A stretch of 64,000 nucleotides of DNA, from the NCBI RefSeq assembly GCF_934476685.1, contig NZ_CAKSNX010000001.1, positions 248,001 through 312,000 on the forward strand, read 5' to 3'. Below are positions 1 through 9,800 of the stretch, in pieces. How positions within the stretch are numbered: the first letter of the stretch is position 1; each line of letters starts with the position of its first letter. The translations under genes were made by a program, and so were the position numbers. Origin of the DNA: an uncultured Ruminococcus sp. (GTDB lineage: Bacteria; Bacillota; Clostridia; Oscillospirales; Ruminococcaceae). The notes beneath the pieces are model-generated. The model was not told the origin of the DNA and ran no database searches. It worked only from the letters and a program-made list of their open reading frames with translations.

Positions 1-285
1 TATCTTATAAGAACAAAGAACAAGGAGCGTATCGACCTAAACAAGGAAGTTATCAGAATAGGCAAGGAAAAAAGCTTTGTTGACTACTTTATAGGCGATA
101 ATTCCGCCATAAGCCGTTCTCATGCAAATATCGTTACAAAGAACGGAAAGGTGTATATAGTTGATACTAACTCAACAAATCATACCTATGTAAATGAAAG
201 TATTATTCAGAGCAACGTGGAGGTCGAACTCAAAAATGGCGACAGCATAAAACTTGCCAACGAGTATTTCGAGTTCTTTGAGTAA
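1..285 (+). CDS. FHA domain protein, C-terminal part (5' end cut)
   Basis: The frame is open from the first base and ends with TAA at 283-285, giving 94 residues. These form an almost complete forkhead-associated fold: VIRIGKE strand, SRSHA phosphothreonine-binding motif at about residue 43, and DTNSTNHTYVN towards the end. FHA domains bind phosphothreonine peptides made by Hanks-type kinases. The next genes encode a PP2C phosphatase and such a kinase, so this is probably the reader of the same phospho-signalling unit. The N-terminal part lies outside the window, so other domains are unknown. The gap to the phosphatase gene is 36 bases, which fits one operon. Confidence 0.88.
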   Translation, partial: YLIRTKNKERIDLNKEVIRIGKEKSFVDYFIGDNSAISRSHANIVTKNGKVYIVDTNSTNHTYVNESIIQSNVEVELKNGDSIKLANEYFEFFE

Positions 286-321
286 AGGATCAGTACGTCT
301 GTGAAGATGGAGATGTGAAGA

Positions 322-1089
322 ATGGAGTTTATTATTTCTGCCAGTTCTGATATCGGAAACGTGAAATCCACCAATCAGGACAGCCTGAATGTAAGGGTGC
401 TTGAAACATCGGGCGGAAAAATGGTGCTGGCTGTTTTATGCGACGGCATGGGCGGTCTGCAGTGCGGCGAGGTCGCAAGCGCAAGCGTAGTAAATGCTTT
501 CTGCAAATGGTCGGAAGAGCGCCTGCCTGCTATGGCAGCCGCAGGGATAAAAGACGAGGACATAAGCAGGGATTGGACGGATATCGCCGTTGATATGAAT
601 AACAAGATAAAAGCCTACGGCGCACAGAACGGATTTAAGATGGGTACGACTGTAACGGCAATGCTCATAACACAGGACAGATATTATATCATCAATGTGG
701 GAGATTCAAGAGCATATGAGATCAGCACAGCTGCCCGTCCCCTTACAGAAGATCAGACAGTAGTAGCAATGGAAGTGAAAAACGGTCTGCTTACAGAAGA
801 GCAGGCTGCTGTCGATCCGAGAAGAAGCGTTCTGCTGCAATGCATAGGTGCGTCGGATACGGTGCGCCCCGATATATTTTTCGGACAGCCTGTTCAGAAT
901 GCGGTCTATATGCTTTGCAGCGACGGATTTCGACACGAGATCACGCCCGAAGAGATATATTCATGCTTTAATGCCGATAATATGATGTCTGCCGAGGATA
1001 TGCAGAAAAATGAGCTATATCTGATCGGTCTGAACAAGCAGCGCAGCGAGCGTGATAATATTTCTGTCATTACTGTCAGAACATTCTGA
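322..1089 (+). CDS. PP2C-family Ser/Thr protein phosphatase
   Basis: 255 residues, cytoplasmic, with no membrane segment. PP2C (PPM) metal-dependent phosphatase motifs are in order: NQDSL at about residue 18, the metal-binding LCDGMGG at 39-45, NVGDSRAYE near 135, LCSDGF near 198 and a final DNISVI. These supply the aspartates that hold the two Mn/Mg ions. The length fits the stand-alone bacterial PrpC/Stp type. It should remove phosphate from Ser/Thr on targets of the kinase encoded 37 bases downstream, and the FHA protein upstream is the likely reader. A GGAG sequence sits about ten bases before the ATG. Confidence 0.93.
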   Translation: MEFIISASSDIGNVKSTNQDSLNVRVLETSGGKMVLAVLCDGMGGLQCGEVASASVVNAFCKWSEERLPAMAAAGIKDEDISRDWTDIAVDMNNKIKAYGAQNGFKMGTTVTAMLITQDRYYIINVGDSRAYEISTAARPLTEDQTVVAMEVKNGLLTEEQAAVDPRRSVLLQCIGASDTVRPDIFFGQPVQNAVYMLCSDGFRHEITPEEIYSCFNADNMMSAEDMQKNELYLIGLNKQRSERDNISVITVRTF

Positions 1090-1126
1090 CCAAGCTTAGC
1101 AATACTATCAGAACCAGAGGTGCAAT

Positions 1127-2869
1127 ATGCTGGAAATAGGATCGTTGGTTGACGGCAAATACCGTATACTGCGTGAAGTAGGACACGGCGGAATGAGTAT
1201 AGTTTACCTTGCTATCAACGAAAAAGCGAATAAAACGTGGGCGATAAAGGAAGTAAGAAAAAACGGCGTAATGGACTTTGAGGCAGTAACTCAGGGACTT
1301 ATTGTAGAAACCGAGCTGCTTAAAAAGCTGAAGCATCCTAACCTGCCCAGTATAATAGACGTAATAGAAAATGAGGACAGCCTCCTTATCGTTATGGATT
1401 ACATAGAGGGAAAACCGCTGTCCAAACTTCTTGAAGAATACGGCGCACAGCCGCAGGAGCTTGTTATAAAATGGGCAAAGCAGCTCTGCGACGTGCTTGC
1501 ATATCTCCATACAAGAGAGCCTAAGATAATCTACCGTGATATGAAACCTGCCAACATCATGCTCAAGCCTGATTCGGGCAGAGATGAGAAGGATATAACT
1601 CTCATAGATTTCGGTGCGGCGAGAGAATTCAAGGAGAAAAATCTTGCCGATACCATGTGCCTCGGCACAATAGGCTATGCAGCCCCCGAACAGTTCGGCG
1701 GAATGGGGCAGACCACAGAGCGAACAGATATATACTGTCTGGGTAAAACGCTGTATCATCTTGTGACGGGCTGTAACCCAAGCGAACCGCCGTATGTTAT
1801 CAGACCCATAACAGAGATAAATCCAAACCTGTCCACAGGTCTGGAGAAGATAATTCAGAAATGTATTCAGGATAATCCTGACGATCGTTACCAGTCCTGC
1901 GAAGAGCTGATGTACGATCTTGAAAACTATAAGACCATTGATGAAACGTATAGAAGAAAACAGAAAAGAAAGCTTGCCTCATTTTTGCTGACATTTTTTA
2001 TGTCCATAGTATTTCTGGCAGGCGGATTTATATTCGATCATATGGCGCAGCTGAATGCAGAGGATCAGTATGATGTTCTTATGGACGAGGCTGCAACAGA
2101 AGTTGACTACGACAAAAAGGCTCGTATGTATGAGCAGTGTATAGAGATCCCGAATAAAGAGGGAGATAAAGCGGCTTATCTTGCATTGATAACCCTTTAT
2201 AAGGAAAATGATGAAAGCGATTCCGTCTTTACCAAGGACGAGGCTGAAAACATCGTAAAGCTGGTAAAAAACAATGAAGAAGAGCTGAAAAAAGATCCTG
2301 ACGGATATGCAGAGATATGCTTTGAGATAGGAAAGCTATATTGGTATTATTATGACGGCGACAGCGATATGACGAGGAGAAAGAACTCTGTAAAATGGTT
2401 CGATTATGCCATCGACGCTGCCGGAGAAAATTCGGATAAGATACAGCTTGGTATGGCTAAGGTCTATTCAAGAATAGGAACATTCTATACCGAGATATCC
2501 GTAAACACCATTGAAGCGAACGATAAGGGAAAATACAAGCCGTTCTTTGATGACGTTAACGAGCTTATAGATACGGTGGCAGCCGATCAGAATGAGAGCG
2601 AGATCGTCAGACTGGAACTTCTCAAGCTTGCAGGTGACGCAATGTGTGCATACCCCACAAAGTTCAAAACGGACGGCGTTACTCAGAAGGATATGGAGGA
2701 TATGTGCAGCAGGATAAAGAAGATATGCGACAGCATAACTCCCACAACTGACCGCACCACCGAACTTTATGACGATATAATCCAAAGCATGGATTCTGCT
2801 CAGCAGGAAATAAGCACAGCATTTTCTACCAAAAAGCAGACTAAGGAGGATATGAGCGATGTCGGTTGA
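1127..2869 (+). CDS. Membrane Hanks-type Ser/Thr protein kinase
   Basis: 580 residues. The N-terminal kinase domain spans about 10-270: glycine loop GHGGMSIVY at 19-27, ATP-anchoring K41 (WAIKEVRK), catalytic loop YRDMKPAN with D138 (Tyr replaces the usual His of HRD), DFG at 161-163 and an APEQF activation-loop end. A single membrane helix lies at about 284-303, followed by a roughly 275-residue outer region rich in Asp, Glu and Lys that looks helical and possibly TPR-like. There are no PASTA repeats, so the sensed ligand is probably not muropeptide. An AGAGGTG site precedes the ATG. It overlaps the next gene by 11 bases, so the two are probably co-translated. Confidence 0.93.
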   Translation: MLEIGSLVDGKYRILREVGHGGMSIVYLAINEKANKTWAIKEVRKNGVMDFEAVTQGLIVETELLKKLKHPNLPSIIDVIENEDSLLIVMDYIEGKPLSKLLEEYGAQPQELVIKWAKQLCDVLAYLHTREPKIIYRDMKPANIMLKPDSGRDEKDITLIDFGAAREFKEKNLADTMCLGTIGYAAPEQFGGMGQTTERTDIYCLGKTLYHLVTGCNPSEPPYVIRPITEINPNLSTGLEKIIQKCIQDNPDDRYQSCEELMYDLENYKTIDETYRRKQKRKLASFLLTFFMSIVFLAGGFIFDHMAQLNAEDQYDVLMDEAATEVDYDKKARMYEQCIEIPNKEGDKAAYLALITLYKENDESDSVFTKDEAENIVKLVKNNEEELKKDPDGYAEICFEIGKLYWYYYDGDSDMTRRKNSVKWFDYAIDAAGENSDKIQLGMAKVYSRIGTFYTEISVNTIEANDKGKYKPFFDDVNELIDTVAADQNESEIVRLELLKLAGDAMCAYPTKFKTDGVTQKDMEDMCSRIKKICDSITPTTDRTTELYDDIIQSMDSAQQEISTAFSTKKQTKEDMSDVG

Positions 2870-3359
2870 GTTACAGCAGATACTTTCATTGGTATCGTTC
2901 ATTATGGCGGGTGTAATGTTCGCCGCCGCAGTTGTTCTGTTTTTTGTTCTTAAAGTGCCTGATCTGATAGGATATCTTACAGGCAAAAACAGGGCAAAGG
3001 CAATAAGCCGCATAAGAGGTCAGAATTTGGAGCATACAGACGGACTGAGCGGAAAACTCAGAACGTCGGCAAGCGGAAATCTTGCGAAAACCGAGAAGAT
3101 AAGCACAAGCAGGATAGATGCAGCGAAAAATGAAACCACCGTGCTTTCAGACGCACAGACGGAAGTCCTTTCACCTGAAACGACTATCCTCAGCGAACAG
3201 ACAACTTTGCTGAACAGTCAGAATACCGCAGGCGGAAGTCAAGGCAGCACTGCCACAGATATTGGTCAAAGCGGCGGTCAGCAGATAAACAGCGGAGCAT
3301 TTATTTTCAATATACTGTATGAAATAAATTATACAGACAGCAAAGAGATCATACAGTAA
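2859..3359 (+). CDS. Single-pass membrane protein with TTxL-rich tail
   Basis: 166 residues; no family recognised. A hydrophobic helix at about 10-32 is followed by a basic stretch and a long low-complexity cytoplasmic or outer tail. The tail holds ETTVL (92-96), TEVL (101-104), ETTIL (107-111) and QTTLL (114-118). Evenly spaced Thr-Thr-x-Leu units preceded by acidic residues resemble phosphothreonine sites read by FHA domains, as in the ETTS motif of actinobacterial GarA. Since kinase, phosphatase and FHA genes lie directly upstream, I infer that this is a kinase substrate and docking platform for the FHA protein. The topology is not settled: phosphorylation requires the tail to be inside the cell. 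Confidence 0.7.
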   Translation: MSVELQQILSLVSFIMAGVMFAAAVVLFFVLKVPDLIGYLTGKNRAKAISRIRGQNLEHTDGLSGKLRTSASGNLAKTEKISTSRIDAAKNETTVLSDAQTEVLSPETTILSEQTTLLNSQNTAGGSQGSTATDIGQSGGQQINSGAFIFNILYEINYTDSKEIIQ

Positions 3360-3373
3360 TCCGGAGGCTGAAT

Positions 3374-3814
3374 GTGAAGAAAAAAAGCAAACTGCCGATA
3401 GTTCAGCTTTGTGCGCTGACTGTTCTTGCTTTATCGGTGTTCCTTATGCCGATAATGAGCGGAGCGTCATTCCGCATAGGTTCAAGGGTGCCGCTTGTCT
3501 GCAACGGAATATTGTTCTGGGGCAGTGCGGCAGGGCTTGCAGTATCGGCGGCAATGATAAGAAGTAAAAAAATAGAAAATCATATATTCCGAAAAGCGGC
3601 GGTACTTGCAGGGAAAAAGCCTTTGTACTTTGTTCTTGCAGATGCAGCGGTCTTGGCGGTAATGATATTTATAGGGGTAAAAAACGGCATTGGTGCAGAT
3701 AACGTCTTTGTATCGTCTGCGCTTTTTGCGGCAGGGGTAATTTATACAGGAATAAATTTGATCTTATTTAGGCTATTAAGTCAGATAAAACGGAAAGGAA
3801 CGAAGAGAATATGA
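3374..3814 (+). CDS. Small polytopic membrane protein, unknown function
   Basis: 146 residues with about four hydrophobic segments (roughly 10-28, 42-60, 84-100 and 110-132) separated by short Lys/Arg-rich loops, and a basic C-terminus. No family recognised. The start is GTG at 3374, with GGAGG at 3363-3367 placed 6 bases upstream; an ATG two bases earlier is out of frame. Its stop overlaps the ATG of the giant surface protein (ATGA at 3811-3814), which suggests translational coupling and perhaps a role in membrane placement or export of that protein. That role is only inferred. Confidence 0.75.
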   Translation: MKKKSKLPIVQLCALTVLALSVFLMPIMSGASFRIGSRVPLVCNGILFWGSAAGLAVSAAMIRSKKIENHIFRKAAVLAGKKPLYFVLADAAVLAVMIFIGVKNGIGADNVFVSSALFAAGVIYTGINLILFRLLSQIKRKGTKRI

Positions 3815-6800
3815 AGAATATCAGCACTTTTCAGCGGGTCTGCTCGTTATCTATGGCTTTTGCGCTGATGGTGTCATCAACATCGGTTCTGGAAGTCACA
3901 GCAGAGGGACTTGCGCCGGACGGTTCGGAAAGCTTTGTTTTCAATGTGCATAATATAAAGGATTCTCCTGTAAAAGGGGCAAAGGTCACATTGAAAAACG
4001 ATGATCTCGGCATACTCATCGACAGAACAACAGACGAAAACGGCACAGTTGAGTTCCCTGAATTTGAAGAGTGGAAAAACTCAGATGATGCGCTTATCCT
4101 TGATTTTGAGGTAAGCAAAAACGGCTATAAGAGCTCATCGGACAGCATAGATGTTTCCGAAGAAAATACGAGAAACGTTATACTGTCGGCGCTCGACAGC
4201 GTGGATTTTTCAGATGTAACTGTTCAGCCGTACAATGCGCCGTTCAATGATGAGGAGAATGATGCCGTTGCGGTCATAAGCAATGACGAGGATTGTACAG
4301 TAAAGTATAATATCGACGGCGGAGATTTTTCAGAGGAAGTACCGTCCGTAAAGGACACAGGCACATATAAGGTCGGCGTAAGACTGAGCAAGAGCGGTTA
4401 TAAGACAAGCACAAAATATTATACCGCAGTTGTGGAAAAGGGCGAAAGAGAGCTTTCTTTCAAATATCCAGACCCAAGCGACATAATTTTCGATGATGAA
4501 AATGAAACAGTATTTGAAAACCCGATAGAGGGAACGTTTGCTGATGAGGTGACATATTCGTCGGATAATGATGATGTTGCCACAGTTGATGAGGACGGTA
4601 CTGTAACATTCAAAAAAGCAGGAACAGTCAAGATAACAGCAACAGCTGAAGAAAATGACAGTTATAAAGCTTTCAGCGCATCATATAAGATAACCGCCCT
4701 TGAAAGCCATGATGAAATTTACTTTGATATATCCGAGCCTATGGAAAAGGTATATCAGCCTGATATGAAGTTTCAGAACACAGCAAGGTACGGCGATGAG
4801 AAATTAAAATATTCTATTATAAAGCAGACCCTTGACGGAAAGGAAATAACTGATGGTGCTGAAATAGACTCCGAAAGCGGAGAACTGACAGTAAATTCAG
4901 CAGGCGAGTTTGTGGTGAAAGCAGAATCAAGTTCAGACTCTTCTGCCTATACTGAGTACACTCTTATAGTAAATAGAGCAGATCAGCCGGAATTTGTCTA
5001 TAGTGATCCAAGCCTTACAGTAAAGTGTGGTGCAACACTTAATAAGGCGATCCTCAATAAGGTTTCAAGCGGCGAATTGACATACAGTGTACAATCAGGA
5101 GGAAATGTTGTATCTGTTGATAAAAAAGAAGGTCTGATAGAACCACTGCAATCAGGCGGTAAGGCATTAATAGTTGTAAAAATAGCAGGCGACAACAAGT
5201 ATAACGAAAAAATCAGCACCTTTGAGGTAGAAACTAAGAAAGGTGTTCTCGGTATCCGTGCGGCTAAAGATACCTGTGAAATAAAGTTCGGTTCATCTCA
5301 AAGGGAAGCTGACCCCGGCTTTACAGGCAAGAACGATGATGCCGCTGATACAGTGTTCAGCTGTTCATCTGATGATGATATTGCCGAAATAGATCCGAAA
5401 AGCGGAAAGCTTACTATAAACAACAAATTGGCGCTTGGCGATTATATCGTAACAATAACAGCGAAAGCAGAAAATTACGAGGATAAAGTTTTTAAAATAA
5501 AAGTAAGCGTTGTAATGAACGAATCTGCTGATGTTATTGATATTAAAGGTACAGAAGGCGAAAACGGCTGGTATACTTCTTATGTTACAATAAGTCCGAA
5601 AGCTGATTATGAGGGCATAGCCTATGGTCAGAATGACGTGTTCCAGAAAGAACTGATACTGGAAGATGGAATTCACAAGAATGATGTTTTCGGAAAGCGT
5701 AAAAGTGACGAATCAATAGAAAAGGACAAGAACGGCGTTGACGTAAAAATAGACACCGTTCCTCCGGAAGTGGTAAATGTAACTTGTAACGGAGAGACAT
5801 TAGACAATGTTGACGATCTTGTTACTTCAAAGGGTAATATCAGTATTGGCGTATCTGCAATGGACAATGGTTCGGGCATTGAAAAGTTCGTTTTCAAGCT
5901 TGGTGGTACCAAAACCGAGATAAGCACAGACAGCGGTTCTGATAATATCGAGGTCTTAAAAGACGGAACAGTTAATGCGAAATTGGATATTGCTCCTGAG
6001 AGAGTATCATCGCTGGAGTACAAGATAGTCGATAGAGCAGGAAACAGTACAGAATGGAAAAAGACCTCAAAGAATTTTGTATCTGATAATACCAAACCGG
6101 AAATAACATTTGATGGTGTTGAAAAGGACAAGGATAAGGTAGCTATCGGTTCAAAGACCGTTACAATAAGGATCGAAGAACCTAATATAAAGACCCTAAG
6201 CGGCGGCAATATAGCAACCGTCAACATTGAAAAAGACGGTGAAGAATATAACGGTATCCCGCCTATAAAATTTGTTGAACAGAGAAAGAATACAGGCATC
6301 TATACTGCCAACGTGACTTTTAAAGAGGTCGGTAATTATAGAATAAATGTATCCTGCGAAGATATCTGCGGCAACAGCAATAGTGCTGTGAGTGATGAAG
6401 ACGGAATTATTGTCGGTGAGGAAAAGCCGTCAACTAGCGTTGAATTCAACAGCACAAATGAAGCAGATATATATGGCGCAGACCGCACTGCAGCAGTGGA
6501 GATAAATTCTCAGTATGTTGATTTTGGGTCATTAAAGGCAGTATGCGAGATCACAACACTTGACGGAACGAAAATTAATTCTAACGGCCTTGCTGAGGAA
6601 TTAACTAAAAAGCTGAGTGACAAGACTCTTTGGAAACATGACGAGGAAAGCGGAACATATAAGCTTGAAGGTCTGAAATTTGATGTCGAAGGAAATTATA
6701 AATTCTATATCAATTACGGCGATAAAACTTTGACAGAAACGTTCAGTTTTTGCATAGACAAGTCAGAGCCTACTGATCTCGGCATAGAATACAAGCAGAA

Positions 6801-9800
6801 AAATTTTGATACTTTCCTTGAAACGATCACGTTTGGTTTCTATAAGCCTGATGTTGATGTAACGTTAAAAGCGTCAGATAATATTTCCGGCATAGCTGAA
6901 TTTGAATACTGGACAGTTGACAGTGATGGAAACGAATCTGAACATATCACAATAAAAAACAGCTCCGACGGCGTATTTGCAAGCTATACTTTTAATATAA
7001 ATAAAACGTACAAGGGCAAGATACACTTTATTGCAAAAGATAAAGCAGGAAGGGTTTGCAACAGTGAAGAAAATCTTGTTATTGAAGAGACTCCGCCTGT
7101 TATTGAACTTTCCACAGATAAGGTAAGCAATAAAATAGGTGAGGTCAAGATAAAGATCACAGAAGAGAATTTTGATCCGACCAAAACTAAGATCGAGCTT
7201 TTCGACAGAGATCTGAACAGCAAGTATGAACCGGTGAAAAATTTCACACCTGAATTTACCAGTGAAGAGGGTTCAAATGTACATACTGCTGTGGTCACTA
7301 TTGACAAGGCAGGCATATACAAGCTTGTTGTTGACAGCACGGATAAGGCAGGCAATGAAGCAGAGCAGAAATATATTGAGTTTTCTGTCGTCGAGAATTT
7401 AGATGAATCGGATAAAATAATCCAGTTCGAGGGTGATAATGACAAGAAGTATTTTGATAATACAAGAAATGCACGCCTTTGCATAAATGCGGAAAGCATA
7501 GATGTCAAATTACTGAGTGCGAAAGTTACAGCTGTTGATGTAAACGGCAATGAAGTTGCTGATCAGGACCACCGCAGCATAGCTGAAAAACTTCAGGCAG
7601 ATTTTAACGATATGATCCAAGATCCCGATAACTGGAGAACAGAGGGCACAGGCAGAGATAAAAATTATTATCTTTTTTACGACAAATCAGAATATCCGCT
7701 TGAATTTACTGCTTCAGCAAATTATACTCTTGAAATATCATACAACGGAAAAAAAGCAGATGCAAAATCATTCTGCGTTGATAAGGAATCACCTGTTGAT
7801 CTGAATATAACATATGATACATCTTCGTTTGTTATAAATAAGCTGCTTAACGAGCTGCCGATCAATTTCTTTAATGACTCAGTAGACGTTACGATCACCG
7901 CATCAGACAGAATAGCAGGCATAAGCAAGCTGGATTATGACTATGTGGATGTAAACGGAAACGGCATAGGAAACAACAGCGTTGTGGAAAATTCTCTGAC
8001 AACGTATGCTGATAACTCAATTGTATCTTATACATTCACACTTGAGCCTCAGTTCAAGGGCAAGATAAAGCTTACAGCATACGATAAATCGAATAATTCC
8101 AAGACGTTCAATAAGAAAGATGAGGACGGCAGAGATATTGTTGATGTTGTTGATAACGAGAGATCTGTAATTGACGTTTCTTATGACAACAACAGTGCTG
8201 AAAATGATGATTATTACAAATCACCAAGAACAGCAACTATAACGATCCAGGAAGATAACTTCTACTCTGAAAACGTGAAAGTTACCGTAAGCAAGCGTGA
8301 ATTTGGCAACAGTGAGTTTGTTGACGAGGTGCTTAATGACCTTAAATTTAAACATACCGAGGGTAATGTATACACCGCAAAGGTAACTTTCGATGAGGAC
8401 TGCGAATACAAACTGTATGTTGAGGCTAAGGATTATTCAGGTCATACAAGCACATACAGCGACAGCTTTATGGTAGATAAGATAAAGCCTGTGATAGATG
8501 TCACATATGACAACAACAGTGCAGAAAATGAAAACTACTATAAATCATCAAGAACAGCGGAAATAAAGATAACAGAGGATAATTTCAGCGCAGACAATGT
8601 TGAGATCATCGTCGAGAGAAGAGCAAATGATTCTTCTGAATATATCTCATCAACTGTAAAGCCTGACTTTACATCTGACGGAAATATCCATACTATGACT
8701 TATACGTTCAGCGACGATGCAGACTATAAATTCAGCGTAAAATGCACAGACCTTGCAGGCAACGAGCAGGAGGAAGCATACAGCACAGATTTCACAGTAG
8801 ATAATATCAAGCCTGTTATAAACGTAACATATGACAACAACAGCGCAGAAAACGGAAACTACTATAAATCATCAAGAACAGCAACAATTAAGATCAATGA
8901 GCATAACTTCTATGCAAACGGAGTAAAGATAGTTGTCGAGAAGAGAGCAAATAACTCTTCAAGCTATACTTCAACTGTTGTAAAGCCTGACTTTACGTCA
9001 AATGGTGATATCCATACAATGACTTATACATTCAGCGACAATGCAGACTATAAGTTCAGCGTTGAGTGTACAGACCTTGCAGGCAACGAGCAGGAGGAGG
9101 CATACAGCACAGATTTCACAGTAGATAAGATAAAGCCTGTTGTAAACGTAACATATGACAACAACAGCGCAGAAAACGGAAACTACTATAAATCATCAAG
9201 AACGGCAACAATAAAGATCAATGAGCATAATTTCTATGCAGACGGTGTAAAGATAGTTGTCGAGAAGAGAGCAAATAACTCTTCAAGCTATACTTCAACT
9301 GTTGTAAATCCTGACTTTACCTCAAATGGTGATATCCACACAATGACTTATACGTTCAGCGACGATGCAGATTATAAGTTCAGCGTTGAGTGTACAGACC
9401 TTGCAGGCAACGAACAGAATGCTGTTTATAAAGATGAGTTTACTGTGGATAAGACAAAGCCTGTTATCAATGTAACATATGATAACAACAGCGCATCAAA
9501 CAGCAGGTATTTCAAGGCAGCAAGAACAGCGACTATAAAGGTCACAGAGCATAACTTTGATACAAAAAACGGTTCAAAGCTTACCGTAACAGCAAAGGAC
9601 GCATCCGGCAGAACAGTAAAGACATATGCTGATTCAATAACCTCATGGACAAAGAGCGGCGATGTCTACACCGCAAAGGTCGAGTTCAAGGACGATGCAA
9701 ATTACACCTTTGATTTTGCTTACACCGATATGGCTGGAAACACAAGCGGAAGAGTGAACTACGGCAGTTCAAAAGCTCCCGAAAGCTTTACCGTTGATAC

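Noticed and set aside
5673..6299. Long antisense frame in the giant surface gene
   Set aside because: Serine/Leu/Phe-rich shadow of repeated beta-domain codons; no ribosome site and no conserved motif.
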